The notes under the pieces are model-generated. The model did not search any database. It was given only the letters and a program-made list of their open reading frames with translations, and had not been told where the DNA came from. From JAWLBW01 sp041687475 (GTDB lineage Bacteria; J088; JAWLBW01): a stretch of 19,152 nt of DNA. Location of the stretch: contig JAWLBW010000054.1 of the NCBI GenBank assembly GCA_041687475.1, forward strand, positions 1 to 19,152, written 5' to 3'. Within the stretch, counting starts at the first letter, position 1. Every line of letters starts with the position of its first letter. The position numbers were made by a program, and so were the translations under genes. Of this stretch, positions 12,320 to 19,152 are shown piece by piece.

Positions 12320-15035
12320 AGTGTTCACCGTGCAGACCCGGGTGTCGGTGCGGATGCGCGTGCGGGGCGGGCGCTTTCGACACTTCGCCTTCGGCCGGTG
12401 TGGGCAGCGGCGACTTCCACCCGTCGCCGTCGGCGTCGACGAAGAGGGGGTTGGTCATGGCGTAGGGCTGGCCGCCCGGGGCCACCGGCCACATGTCGCC
12501 TTCCCCCAGAACTTCAAGCACGACCCAACCGTCTTCGGCCACGGTCAGGGGGGCCGTGATGTCGAGGCGCAGGGGCGCAAGCTCCGTTCCCCGCAAATCG
12601 AAAGTCTCGACGATTTCGCCGTTGAAGATGAGGTTCGCCTCTGCCAGCCGTATCCACGTGGGCGATTGAATGCGGATATCCACCTGCTGCGTATCACCGG
12701 TAATCGTTTTGCCGAAAGAGGCTTCGCCCACGTGCAGGTCGACGACCACGCCGTTGGATACGACGGCATCCATGTTCAAAAAGGCGCGCAGAATGCTTTC
12801 ATCCTCGCGGTTGTCGTGCCAGTCCTCATCCACGCGAACGAGGGTGCGGGCGTAGCCGGGTTCGGGAATGCGGCGGTGCGAGTCGCTGACGCCGACCACC
12901 GACTTTCTTCTTCCCCTGTCCCAGAGGCTGAAGGCAATGTTCTTCAGCTCGGGAACCGAGGCGCGGCGCTTGCCGTTCATCAGCTCCATGACGTCGAAAC
13001 GGGGCGAGAACTCGGGGCCACCGAGGCCGGTGGCAGGGTCGTAACCGGTGGCGTTGAAGTAGCCCGTAGCGCCGCCGCCGTGGTTGATCTGAACGACGCG
13101 CCCGCCGATGTCGCGCATGCGCTGGAAGAGCAGCGGCGGTCGCTGCCCCTCTTCCCACCAGCGAATGGCGCCGTTGTTCGGCTTGGTCGGATCGGGGGTC
13201 AGTGAAAAGACGTTGATGTGTCCGAACAGGAAGGTCGTGACCTCGAGGGCCGGGAAGGTAAGAATGCGATCTTCGAGACCGAGTTGGCGCACCAGCGGCT
13301 GGAAGTCGATGATGCGGTCGTGGTCGGTAATGGCAACGCAGTCGAGCCCTTCCGACACCAGGGTCATGATTCGATCGGTGTGGCTGGTGCGGCCGTGCAG
13401 CGAGAACGAGGTGTGCACGTGCGTATCGCACTGCGCCCATTCGCGCATGTCGATGGCCGGAGTCAGCGAAAATTCCAGCGTACGGTGCTCACCGGAGGCA
13501 AGCGCTACATTGTCGATGCGGTCGAGCTCATAGGCAAAGCCGTGCGAAGCGATCACGTCGTAGGTGCCGGGCGCCACAAGCACGTCGATGTCGTCGCCGT
13601 GGGCCTGCCAGACCACCTTGGCGATGGCCTGCGGCGAGCTAGAGCCATAGGCCGTGTATTCGCCGAAAGTCGTGTTTCCCCCAATGGTTCCCTCGGTAAG
13701 GGCGAAGCTGAACTTTCCGGGAAGTTTCACGCCGGCCGTGTCGGCAATGCGCAGCGTGACCCGGGCGGGTTCCTTCATCTGGAAGAGAAGCTCGTCCGGG
13801 GCCCCGGCCACCTCCACGGTTTGCGCTTCGGCCGGGAGATAACCCTCGGCCTGGGCCACGGGGGGAAGGGCGTCGGGGTGCACGGCCGTCTCGCCCCGCT
13901 CGGTCGGGCGTACGTGAATGGTCACGCGGGCCTCGTCGCCGGGGTCGACCTCGAAGCGTCCATCGCTGTCGGTAATGTCGAAGTCGACAACCTTGTTGGG
14001 ATCGGTGGCCGCGGTCGCGAACACGCGGGCGCCGGCGACGGGTTCGCCGCTGGGTTCGCCCACCACGCGGCCGGCCAGACCCCGGCGGGGGTTGAGGCCC
14101 TGGTAACGAAGGGCCGTCCGTTGCGCCCGGGCCGGTGACTCAGCCAGCACGGCGAAGCGTCGCCAGCTGCAGCTTTCGCCGGGCTCCGCCGTGCACCTGG
14201 TTTGCGGCGCGATGAACAGGGCCAGGTCGGAACGAATGAGCAGGCTCGCCGGCAGGGGCAGTTCGTAGCCCTCGCCCGCCGGGGGAAAGAGGGCGAAGGT
14301 AGCTTCATTGCGCTCGCCGACGGCGGCGAGATAGCCGGGTTCGCCTTCCATGCGGGGACGCGTGAACCCCGAACCGGGCAGGTAGGGATCGCCGAAGTGA
14401 TCGGAAGGTATCAGCAGGTCGCCGACGGGAATATCCATCGGATCCGTGCCCCGGTTGGTTATGACGGTTTCGATCTCCAGCACGGTGCTGTCGGGCTTGA
14501 GGCGGTACCGGGTCGTGCCCTGCATGCCGGGTTTGCGTGGCTGCAGCTGCATACCGAGTACGCCGCTGATGAGGTCGGTCGAGCGAAAGTAACCGTCGAC
14601 GCGAAGCACGGCCTCGCCGTTTTCGCCCGTGCCGTCGGCCTCGACCGTAATGGAATCGGCGTCGAAATGGTACACGCTGCCGGCGAGCGGCGCGTAATCG
14701 TAAATGAGGTCCCAGCTGTCGCCGTCGCGCCACAAATCGGCGTCGATGAGCGAGCCGCCCCCCATGATGTAAACGCCCGAGTCGCCCACGTCGTGCACGA
14801 CGAAGACCGCGTCGTGGTTCATCAGCTTCCAGTCGCCCACGGCGTTGTCGGTGCTGCCCCCGCGCAGCCGTTCCTCTTCGCGAATGATTCGTCCGATACG
14901 CGTTTCGCCCGGGCCGGGGCGGCTGACGAGGTCGGGCGCGGCGGGGGCTTTGGGCTCGTGTGCGTTGTCACGGGTGCAGGCCGCAGCAGTCAAGGCCAGG
15001 GGTACGACCAGGGTAAGCAGAGAGCGAAACATCAT
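12318..15035 (-). CDS. CehA/McbA-like PHP metallohydrolase, predicted lipoprotein
   Basis: The protein has 905 residues from ATG 15035, chosen because GAGG lies just upstream on the minus strand and the signal begins there (MMFRSLLTLV, then LTAAAC with cysteine C20); the open frame extends 21 codons further. An N-terminal beta-rich half (60-330) precedes a carboxypeptidase-regulatory-like beta-sandwich (GLAGRVVGEPSGEPVAGARV, about 330-400). The PHP domain starts at 536: CDTHVHTSFSLHG, VAITDHDR, ALEVTTFLFGHIN, QINHGGG and VVGVSDSHR supply the metal ligands. The C-terminus has a DADGDGW calcium-like loop and a His-rich tail (HAHPHRHPGLHGEH). CehA/McbA members include carbaryl hydrolase, but most are of unknown substrate. 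It acts outside the cytoplasm, probably membrane-anchored. Confidence 0.87.
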   Translation of the reverse strand: MMFRSLLTLVVPLALTAAACTRDNAHEPKAPAAPDLVSRPGPGETRIGRIIREEERLRGGSTDNAVGDWKLMNHDAVFVVHDVGDSGVYIMGGGSLIDADLWRDGDSWDLIYDYAPLAGSVYHFDADSITVEADGTGENGEAVLRVDGYFRSTDLISGVLGMQLQPRKPGMQGTTRYRLKPDSTVLEIETVITNRGTDPMDIPVGDLLIPSDHFGDPYLPGSGFTRPRMEGEPGYLAAVGERNEATFALFPPAGEGYELPLPASLLIRSDLALFIAPQTRCTAEPGESCSWRRFAVLAESPARAQRTALRYQGLNPRRGLAGRVVGEPSGEPVAGARVFATAATDPNKVVDFDITDSDGRFEVDPGDEARVTIHVRPTERGETAVHPDALPPVAQAEGYLPAEAQTVEVAGAPDELLFQMKEPARVTLRIADTAGVKLPGKFSFALTEGTIGGNTTFGEYTAYGSSSPQAIAKVVWQAHGDDIDVLVAPGTYDVIASHGFAYELDRIDNVALASGEHRTLEFSLTPAIDMREWAQCDTHVHTSFSLHGRTSHTDRIMTLVSEGLDCVAITDHDRIIDFQPLVRQLGLEDRILTFPALEVTTFLFGHINVFSLTPDPTKPNNGAIRWWEEGQRPPLLFQRMRDIGGRVVQINHGGGATGYFNATGYDPATGLGGPEFSPRFDVMELMNGKRRASVPELKNIAFSLWDRGRRKSVVGVSDSHRRIPEPGYARTLVRVDEDWHDNREDESILRAFLNMDAVVSNGVVVDLHVGEASFGKTITGDTQQVDIRIQSPTWIRLAEANLIFNGEIVETFDLRGTELAPLRLDITAPLTVAEDGWVVLEVLGEGDMWPVAPGGQPYAMTNPLFVDADGDGWKSPLPTPAEGEVSKAPAPHAHPHRHPGLHGEH

Positions 15036-15279
15036 GTCCTCGTCATGCAAGCGGGGGCTCGGAATGCCGGGCCGGAAGTTCAAGGCCGATAGTATCACAT
15101 GGGCGTGCGACCGTGCTATCGAGGGGTGACGCAGCGTGGGTGTGCGGGATCAATACGGCGATCTCGGGGAAAGAGTCGGTATGGCGCATATCGGCCGTGT
15201 TACGATGCGTATCGGCCGGTGTACGGACCGGTGACGGGGTTTCAAAAGATCGACCCGAAGACACAAAGGGGAAACGAAG
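15036..15279. other. Divergent intergenic region
   Basis: This 244-bp region lies between the metallohydrolase (minus) and the SDR-like gene (plus) and must hold both promoters. The only structure seen is the 21-bp tandem pair at 15186-15227. No clear -35/-10 pair is recognisable, as expected for a GC-rich genome. Confidence 0.4.
15186..15227 (+). promoter_or_regulatory. Tandem 21-bp imperfect direct repeat upstream of the SDR-like gene
   Basis: Two adjacent segments, each with the core TATCGGCCG followed by TGTTACG or GTGTACG, start at 15186 and 15207. The 21-bp spacing is about two helical turns, so both cores face the same side of the DNA, as in operators for cooperatively binding regulators. 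They lie 50-95 bp before the start codon. This is a positional inference. Confidence 0.4.
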
Positions 15280-16011
15280 ATGATGACGGTACTTGTCGTC
15301 GGCGCCAGTGGGGCAACCGGCCGGCTGCTGGTCGGAGAACTGCTTCAGCGCGGAACAGCGGTTCGGGCGGTGGTTCGTTCGGCCGGAAAGCTTCCCGAAA
15401 ACCTGCGCAGCCATCCTGCACTGACCGTGGTCGAGGCAAGCCTGCTCGACCTCGCCGATGACGACATGCGGAAACTCGTCGACGGATGCGGCGCGGTGGC
15501 ATCTTGTCTCGGGCACAACCTGAATCTCAAGGGAATGTACGGAGCGCCCCGCAGACTGGTAGCCGACGCCGTCCGGCGTTTGCGCGAAGCCGTACGGGCC
15601 ACGCAGCCGCCGCACCCGGTCAGGTTTGTGCTCATGAACACCGCCGGCAATCGCAACCGCGATCTTGCGGAACCGGTATCGCTGGGTGAGCGGGGCGTGG
15701 TCGGCCTCATTCGCCTGCTCGTGCCGCCCCACGTCGACAACGAGAAGGCTGCAGACTACCTGCGCGTCGACGTCGGCGCGAACGATTCCCTCATCGAATG
15801 GGTTGCCGTCAGACCCGACTCACTGATCGATGAAGAGGCCGCCACGGAGTACGAGGTACATCCCTCACCCACCCGCAGCGCCATCTTCAATGCCGGCAAG
15901 ACCAGCCGCGTCAACGTCGCGCACTTCATGGCCGACCTGATCGCGGACGACGACACGTGGAACAGGTGGCGCGGGCAGATGCCGGTCATTTACAACAAGG
16001 GGTTCTCCTGA
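15280..16011 (+). CDS. Atypical SDR/NAD(P)-binding protein (NmrA-like)
   Basis: This 243-residue protein begins with a Rossmann strand and glycine loop, TVLVVGASGATGRLL (GxxGxxG at about 8-14), followed by RAVVRSAGKL, where the Arg after strand 2 suggests NADP(H) preference. VTVVEA-type and VRFVLMNTAG strands follow, then a C-terminal part with VAVRPDSLIDEE and INVAHFMADL-like SRVNVAHFMADLI, as in the NAD(P)H-binding (PF13460-type) SDR proteins. No Tyr-x-x-x-Lys pair is evident, as usual for the atypical group, which includes reductases and redox sensors. GGGGA about 6 nt upstream supports the ATG (a second ATG follows directly). The substrate is unknown. Confidence 0.85.
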   Translation: MMTVLVVGASGATGRLLVGELLQRGTAVRAVVRSAGKLPENLRSHPALTVVEASLLDLADDDMRKLVDGCGAVASCLGHNLNLKGMYGAPRRLVADAVRRLREAVRATQPPHPVRFVLMNTAGNRNRDLAEPVSLGERGVVGLIRLLVPPHVDNEKAADYLRVDVGANDSLIEWVAVRPDSLIDEEAATEYEVHPSPTRSAIFNAGKTSRVNVAHFMADLIADDDTWNRWRGQMPVIYNKGFS

Positions 16012-16075
16012 GGCTACCTCTCGGTTCGCGTCATCCGGTCGTGTCACCCGGTTCACGCCTGCTCTCGACGCACGC

Positions 16076-17833
16076 TCACGGCGCAGCCGAACTGCCGGAC
16101 TCGCCGCCGGCCTTTTCGTGAGGATAATAACCCGCCCCCACGATGTACGTGTCGGAGCCGTGCCGCACCTTGCGCACGTAGGTGTGCTTCCGTGCAGGCG
16201 TGTTCTCACCCGGTCGGTACCATTCATACGCGACCCATGCAGAGCCTTTCTCCAGCGCTTCGTCGACGTAATCACGTACGAAAAGCTTTCCGCTGCTATC
16301 GCGTAGCCCCGCGAGGTTCTCGCCCTCGAGGCTGGGTTGCGCGGGGTTCACGAGTTCCATTCCCCTGGGGTCGGTAACGAAGACATAGGTATCCATGAAT
16401 ACGAATGGTCCGCGCTTGTCGCGCAGGACCGGAAAGGCCGCCTTGCCCTTTTCGGCCACCAGAGCCGCGGCCCGGTCGACCACGTCTTCGATGAACGCCC
16501 GGTCCATGTCCATGTCGTAGATACCGGCGCCGACCAGGTACTCTTCGCCTGAGGGAAAGGTAACCCGCTTCATGAACGACGACTTCCACCGGGGAAAGAT
16601 GCCGTCGGGTTCAGGCCACATGTAGTGCACCCAGCCCTCGCCTCGGGTACCCGAGACGGACGCGGGAAACATCTTGCCGATGGGCTTGCCCAGAATATCG
16701 GTGAGGTCGCCGACATCGTCGCCCTCGCTTGCCGGGTCTGCCGCATGGAAGACGCGGGTGCCGGTTAACGACCACACATAGAAATACGTATCGTCCCGAA
16801 GCCACTTCGAGCCTTGCTCGCGGAAGGCAGGGTACGCCTTGTCGCCCTGACGCTCGAATACCTCGGCGGCATCGCGCACGAGCGCCATCAACTCTGGCGC
16901 CGTCATAGAGGGCTCGGATGGGGCCATTGTCGGCGCCCCCGGCAGGTAAACACCCGCACCCACCACAACGGTGCGATCGCCCAATCGTGCCTTCGTCACC
17001 CAGGCCGATTTCTGCGTCGCGACGCTTTCGCCCGGTTTCGGCCACATGTAGTCGACCCACCCCGAACCCCTGGTCTGCACGGTCTCGATCATATCGCGAA
17101 CCGGTTTCTTTCCCCGCGCGTCTTCGACATCGAGAATGTTTCTGCCTTCGAGGTTGGGAAAGGCGGGGTTTACGAGGTCGGTGCCTTTGGTGTCGACCAC
17201 GAAGATGTAGGCGTCCTTGAAGATGTAGGGGCCGGTGCGATCGTGGAAACGCTGAAACGCCGCCCTGCCGTGCCGCTCGATTTCCTGCGCGGCCCTGGTC
17301 ACGGCGTCGACGACGAAAGCCCTTTCCGTTTCGTCGTTGTACATGCCGCTGCCGACCACGTATTGCCGGCCCGAGGGCGCCTGCACCAGTTGCACGAAGC
17401 TGCTCTTCCACCTGGGAAGAAGACTGCCCGGAGCCGGCCACTCGTAGTGGTACCAACCTTCACGATTTTCCGACGAACTCATGGCCGCGCCGATGAGTCC
17501 GCGAACGATGGGCTTGCCGTTGATGTCCTTGAGGTCGAGCTGGTTCTCGCCGCGAAGATCGGGGTCGGGGTGCACGAGCATATTACCCGCCGGATCGAGC
17601 ACGAAGATGTACGTTTCCTGGTCGCGCCAACGGCTGCCGAGGCGACCGAATTCCCGAAAGGCCTTCTCGCCTTTCTCACGCACGAGAGCCGAGGCATCGG
17701 ACACCAATTCGACGAGCTTTCGCGTCTCGGCCTGCTCGTATTCGGGTTGGCCGTGCGCCTGAAGCGGAAGAACCGACATGACCGCCGCAAGCACGACAAT
17801 ACGCCGGACGGCGGCAAGTGACCGGGTAAACAT
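16076..17833 (-). CDS. Exported protein with four tandem Cache-like sensor modules
   Basis: The protein has 585 residues from ATG 17833, with GGGGA 5 nt upstream on the minus strand; the frame opens earlier, but the signal peptide (MFTRSLAAVRRIVVLAAVMS, cleavage likely after AHG) sets the start. Four repeats (about 32-165, 170-305, 320-440 and 445-575) each carry a YxFVxDxxG strand, a NP/HP or HA plus LEG/SEG segment, a GWxxYxWPxPG turn, a KSSFV-type strand and end in VVGAGxY. This is the single-Cache (sCache_2-like) pattern that binds small ligands outside the cell. No transmembrane helix, kinase, cyclase or chemoreceptor output domain follows, so it is probably a free periplasmic binding protein. 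It converges on the SDR-like gene. Confidence 0.85.
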   Translation of the reverse strand: MFTRSLAAVRRIVVLAAVMSVLPLQAHGQPEYEQAETRKLVELVSDASALVREKGEKAFREFGRLGSRWRDQETYIFVLDPAGNMLVHPDPDLRGENQLDLKDINGKPIVRGLIGAAMSSSENREGWYHYEWPAPGSLLPRWKSSFVQLVQAPSGRQYVVGSGMYNDETERAFVVDAVTRAAQEIERHGRAAFQRFHDRTGPYIFKDAYIFVVDTKGTDLVNPAFPNLEGRNILDVEDARGKKPVRDMIETVQTRGSGWVDYMWPKPGESVATQKSAWVTKARLGDRTVVVGAGVYLPGAPTMAPSEPSMTAPELMALVRDAAEVFERQGDKAYPAFREQGSKWLRDDTYFYVWSLTGTRVFHAADPASEGDDVGDLTDILGKPIGKMFPASVSGTRGEGWVHYMWPEPDGIFPRWKSSFMKRVTFPSGEEYLVGAGIYDMDMDRAFIEDVVDRAAALVAEKGKAAFPVLRDKRGPFVFMDTYVFVTDPRGMELVNPAQPSLEGENLAGLRDSSGKLFVRDYVDEALEKGSAWVAYEWYRPGENTPARKHTYVRKVRHGSDTYIVGAGYYPHEKAGGESGSSAAP

Positions 17834-18246
17834 ATGATCCCCGTTAACGAGACTTCGTGATACGGCTCTCCCGATTTGCGGAAGGGGGCCGGTGAAACTT
17901 CCATCATTCTTCCACCATTCGTAGCAGTCGACGACCGGCTGCGTCACTACGAGCGGCAAACGGAACAGCGTGCACGGAAATGGGTTTTCCGATCAGGCAG
18001 TGCCCGAACGAAGGAGTAGTCTTCTCCGCCGACGGCACTTTCGGGTGGAAGCGGCGTACAACGCCGCCGCATTCCGGGTCGAGCACTCAATTGCCGAGGG
18101 CCATTGCTGGTCGATGTGAAGGGTTTGCGCCAGCGTGGCGGAAGAGGAATTGTCATGTCTCACCAATGCGACCCGGCCTTCTCCTTCTCACGTTCGGCTG
18201 CGCGTCCGTCGCATACGGTCGCTGCACGGCGCAGCGGGAGAATCGA
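17834..18246. other. Divergent intergenic region of about 410 bp
   Basis: I see no supported gene. Small open frames occur on both strands but lack ribosome-binding sites and family-like sequence. A short hairpin-prone stretch (GGCG-TACAA-CGCC, 18053-18065) is the only local structure noted. It should contain the promoters for the Cache protein (minus) and the thiamine-diphosphate enzyme (plus); GGGAG at 18236-18240 is the latter's ribosome-binding site. Confidence 0.4.
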
Positions 18247-19152
18247 ATGAACACCGGCGCTTTTTCCCTGGTCCAGACCGCCCGAAACGCAGGCGTCGAG
18301 GTCTGCTTCGCCAACCCCGGAACCACCGAGATGCCGATGGTCGTGGCCCTCGACCGTGTACCCGGAATGCGTGTGGTGCTCGGGCTGTTCGAGGGGGTGT
18401 GTACCGGCGCCGCCGACGGGTGGGCGCGTATGCGGGGAAGGCCCGCGGCCACGTTGTTGCACCTCGGGCCCGGTTTCGCCAACGGCATCGCCAACCTGCA
18501 TAACGCGCGCCGGGCGCGCTCGCCCGTGATCGACTGGATCGGCGATCACGCGAGACGACACCTGGCGTTCGATGCGCCCCTGACCTCGGATATCGCCGCG
18601 CTTACCGGTAACGTCGGGTGGACGCGGGCCGTACAATCGCCGCAGGAGATGGCCGAGGCAAGCCTCGCGGCGGTCGAGGCGGCCCTCGGACCGCCGGGGC
18701 GCGTGGCGTCGCTCATCATTCCGGCCGACTGCCAGTGGGAGACCGGACCCGAACCCCTTTCATCCACTCCCTCGCCCGGGCTGCGTGAGACCCCGGGCGC
18801 GGCAATCGAAGAGGCGGCTCGTCTGCTGCGCCGGGGGAAAGGCGGAATCCTGCTCGGCAGCAACGCGCTTACGGAGCGGGGACTGCGAGCCGCCGCGCGA
18901 GTGGCGGCCGCAACCGATTGCGGAGTGTGGATTGAGACCTTCCCGGCCCGATTGGAATGCGGGCGCAATGTGCCCCGCTTTCAGGCGCTGCCCTATTTTC
19001 CCGAGCAGGCTACCGAGGCGCTGGCGCACGTGGCAGGCCTGGTATTGGCGGGCGCCCGCGATCCGGTCGCCTTCTTTGCGTATCCCGACCAGCCTTCGCG
19101 GTTGGCGCCCGAGGGCGCGACGGTATGCACCCTGGCCGATCCCGATGCCGGC
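18247..19152 (+). CDS. Thiamine-diphosphate enzyme, acetolactate synthase-like large subunit (5' part)
   Basis: The first 302 residues are present and the frame runs off the window. The Pyr domain (1-165) is clear: VEVCFANPGTTEMPMV, MRVVLGLFEGVCTGAADGWARM, where the Glu in LFEG is the cofactor-activating residue, and PAATLLHLGPGFANGIANLHNARRARSPVI. The middle (about 180-302) is the start of the transhydrogenase-like central domain (GGILLGSNAL). The closest type I recall is the group annotated 'acetolactate synthase large subunit' but closer to benzoylformate decarboxylase. The LHLGPG segment is typical of it. GGGAG lies 6 nt before ATG. Without the C-terminal PP domain its reaction cannot be fixed; a 2-ketoacid decarboxylase or lyase is likely. 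Confidence 0.88.
   Translation, partial: MNTGAFSLVQTARNAGVEVCFANPGTTEMPMVVALDRVPGMRVVLGLFEGVCTGAADGWARMRGRPAATLLHLGPGFANGIANLHNARRARSPVIDWIGDHARRHLAFDAPLTSDIAALTGNVGWTRAVQSPQEMAEASLAAVEAALGPPGRVASLIIPADCQWETGPEPLSSTPSPGLRETPGAAIEEAARLLRRGKGGILLGSNALTERGLRAAARVAAATDCGVWIETFPARLECGRNVPRFQALPYFPEQATEALAHVAGLVLAGARDPVAFFAYPDQPSRLAPEGATVCTLADPDAG

Noticed and set aside
12318..15098. Using the longest frame start at 15098 for the metallohydrolase
   Set aside because: The extra 21 residues would precede a standard lipoprotein signal; the ATG at 15035 has a ribosome-binding site and begins the signal.

Overview
The window comes from a GC-rich Gram-negative bacterium. Three predicted lipoproteins, one further exported protein and a PHP/CehA-type metallohydrolase suggest an environmental heterotroph of the myxobacterial, planctomycete or hydrogenedentes kind. 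The sequence alone does not settle the phylum, and there is no rRNA or tRNA gene to help.

Left part (1-6.7 kb): the 3' end of an unknown gene is followed by a tightly overlapping vapB-vapC-DinB operon, then an Arr-type rifamycin ADP-ribosyltransferase, a non-coding stretch of about 600 bp, a beta-rich lipoprotein with a strong hairpin after it, and a large exported GH94-like protein.

Middle part (6.7-12.3 kb): this is the most unusual section. It holds an integron-type gene-cassette array with no integrase gene in the window (a CALIN, cluster of attC sites lacking an integron integrase). Four attC-like recombination sites (7837-7974, 8915-9008, 9788-9863, 10679-10747) share one orientation, and a fifth, half site lies at the right end. 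The cassettes carry an orphan antitoxin with a remnant of its toxin, a coiled-coil PD-(D/E)XK (Mrr-like) nuclease, an unrecognised 250-residue protein, an MltR-family protein, and an intact HigBA-type toxin-antitoxin pair on the opposite strand. The right edge is eroded: a truncated attC is followed by a truncated short-chain dehydrogenase gene. On both sides of the array lies the same composite non-coding block, in the same orientation: heptamer repeats of the CGGAACG type, a 39-bp segment conserved at 35 of 39 positions, and, further on, heptamer repeats of the GATCTGC type.

Right part (12.3-19.15 kb): a CehA/McbA-like PHP metallohydrolase lipoprotein (minus) faces away from an NAD(P)-binding SDR-like protein (plus). 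Then come an exported protein made of four tandem Cache-like modules (minus) and the 5' part of a thiamine-diphosphate enzyme of the acetolactate synthase/benzoylformate decarboxylase type (plus), cut by the window edge.

The chromosomal genes look like ordinary, loosely organised metabolic and envelope genes. The array is an accessory island of defence- and stability-type genes. Its nuclease cassette and its two uncharacterised cassettes are the best candidates for undescribed biology.
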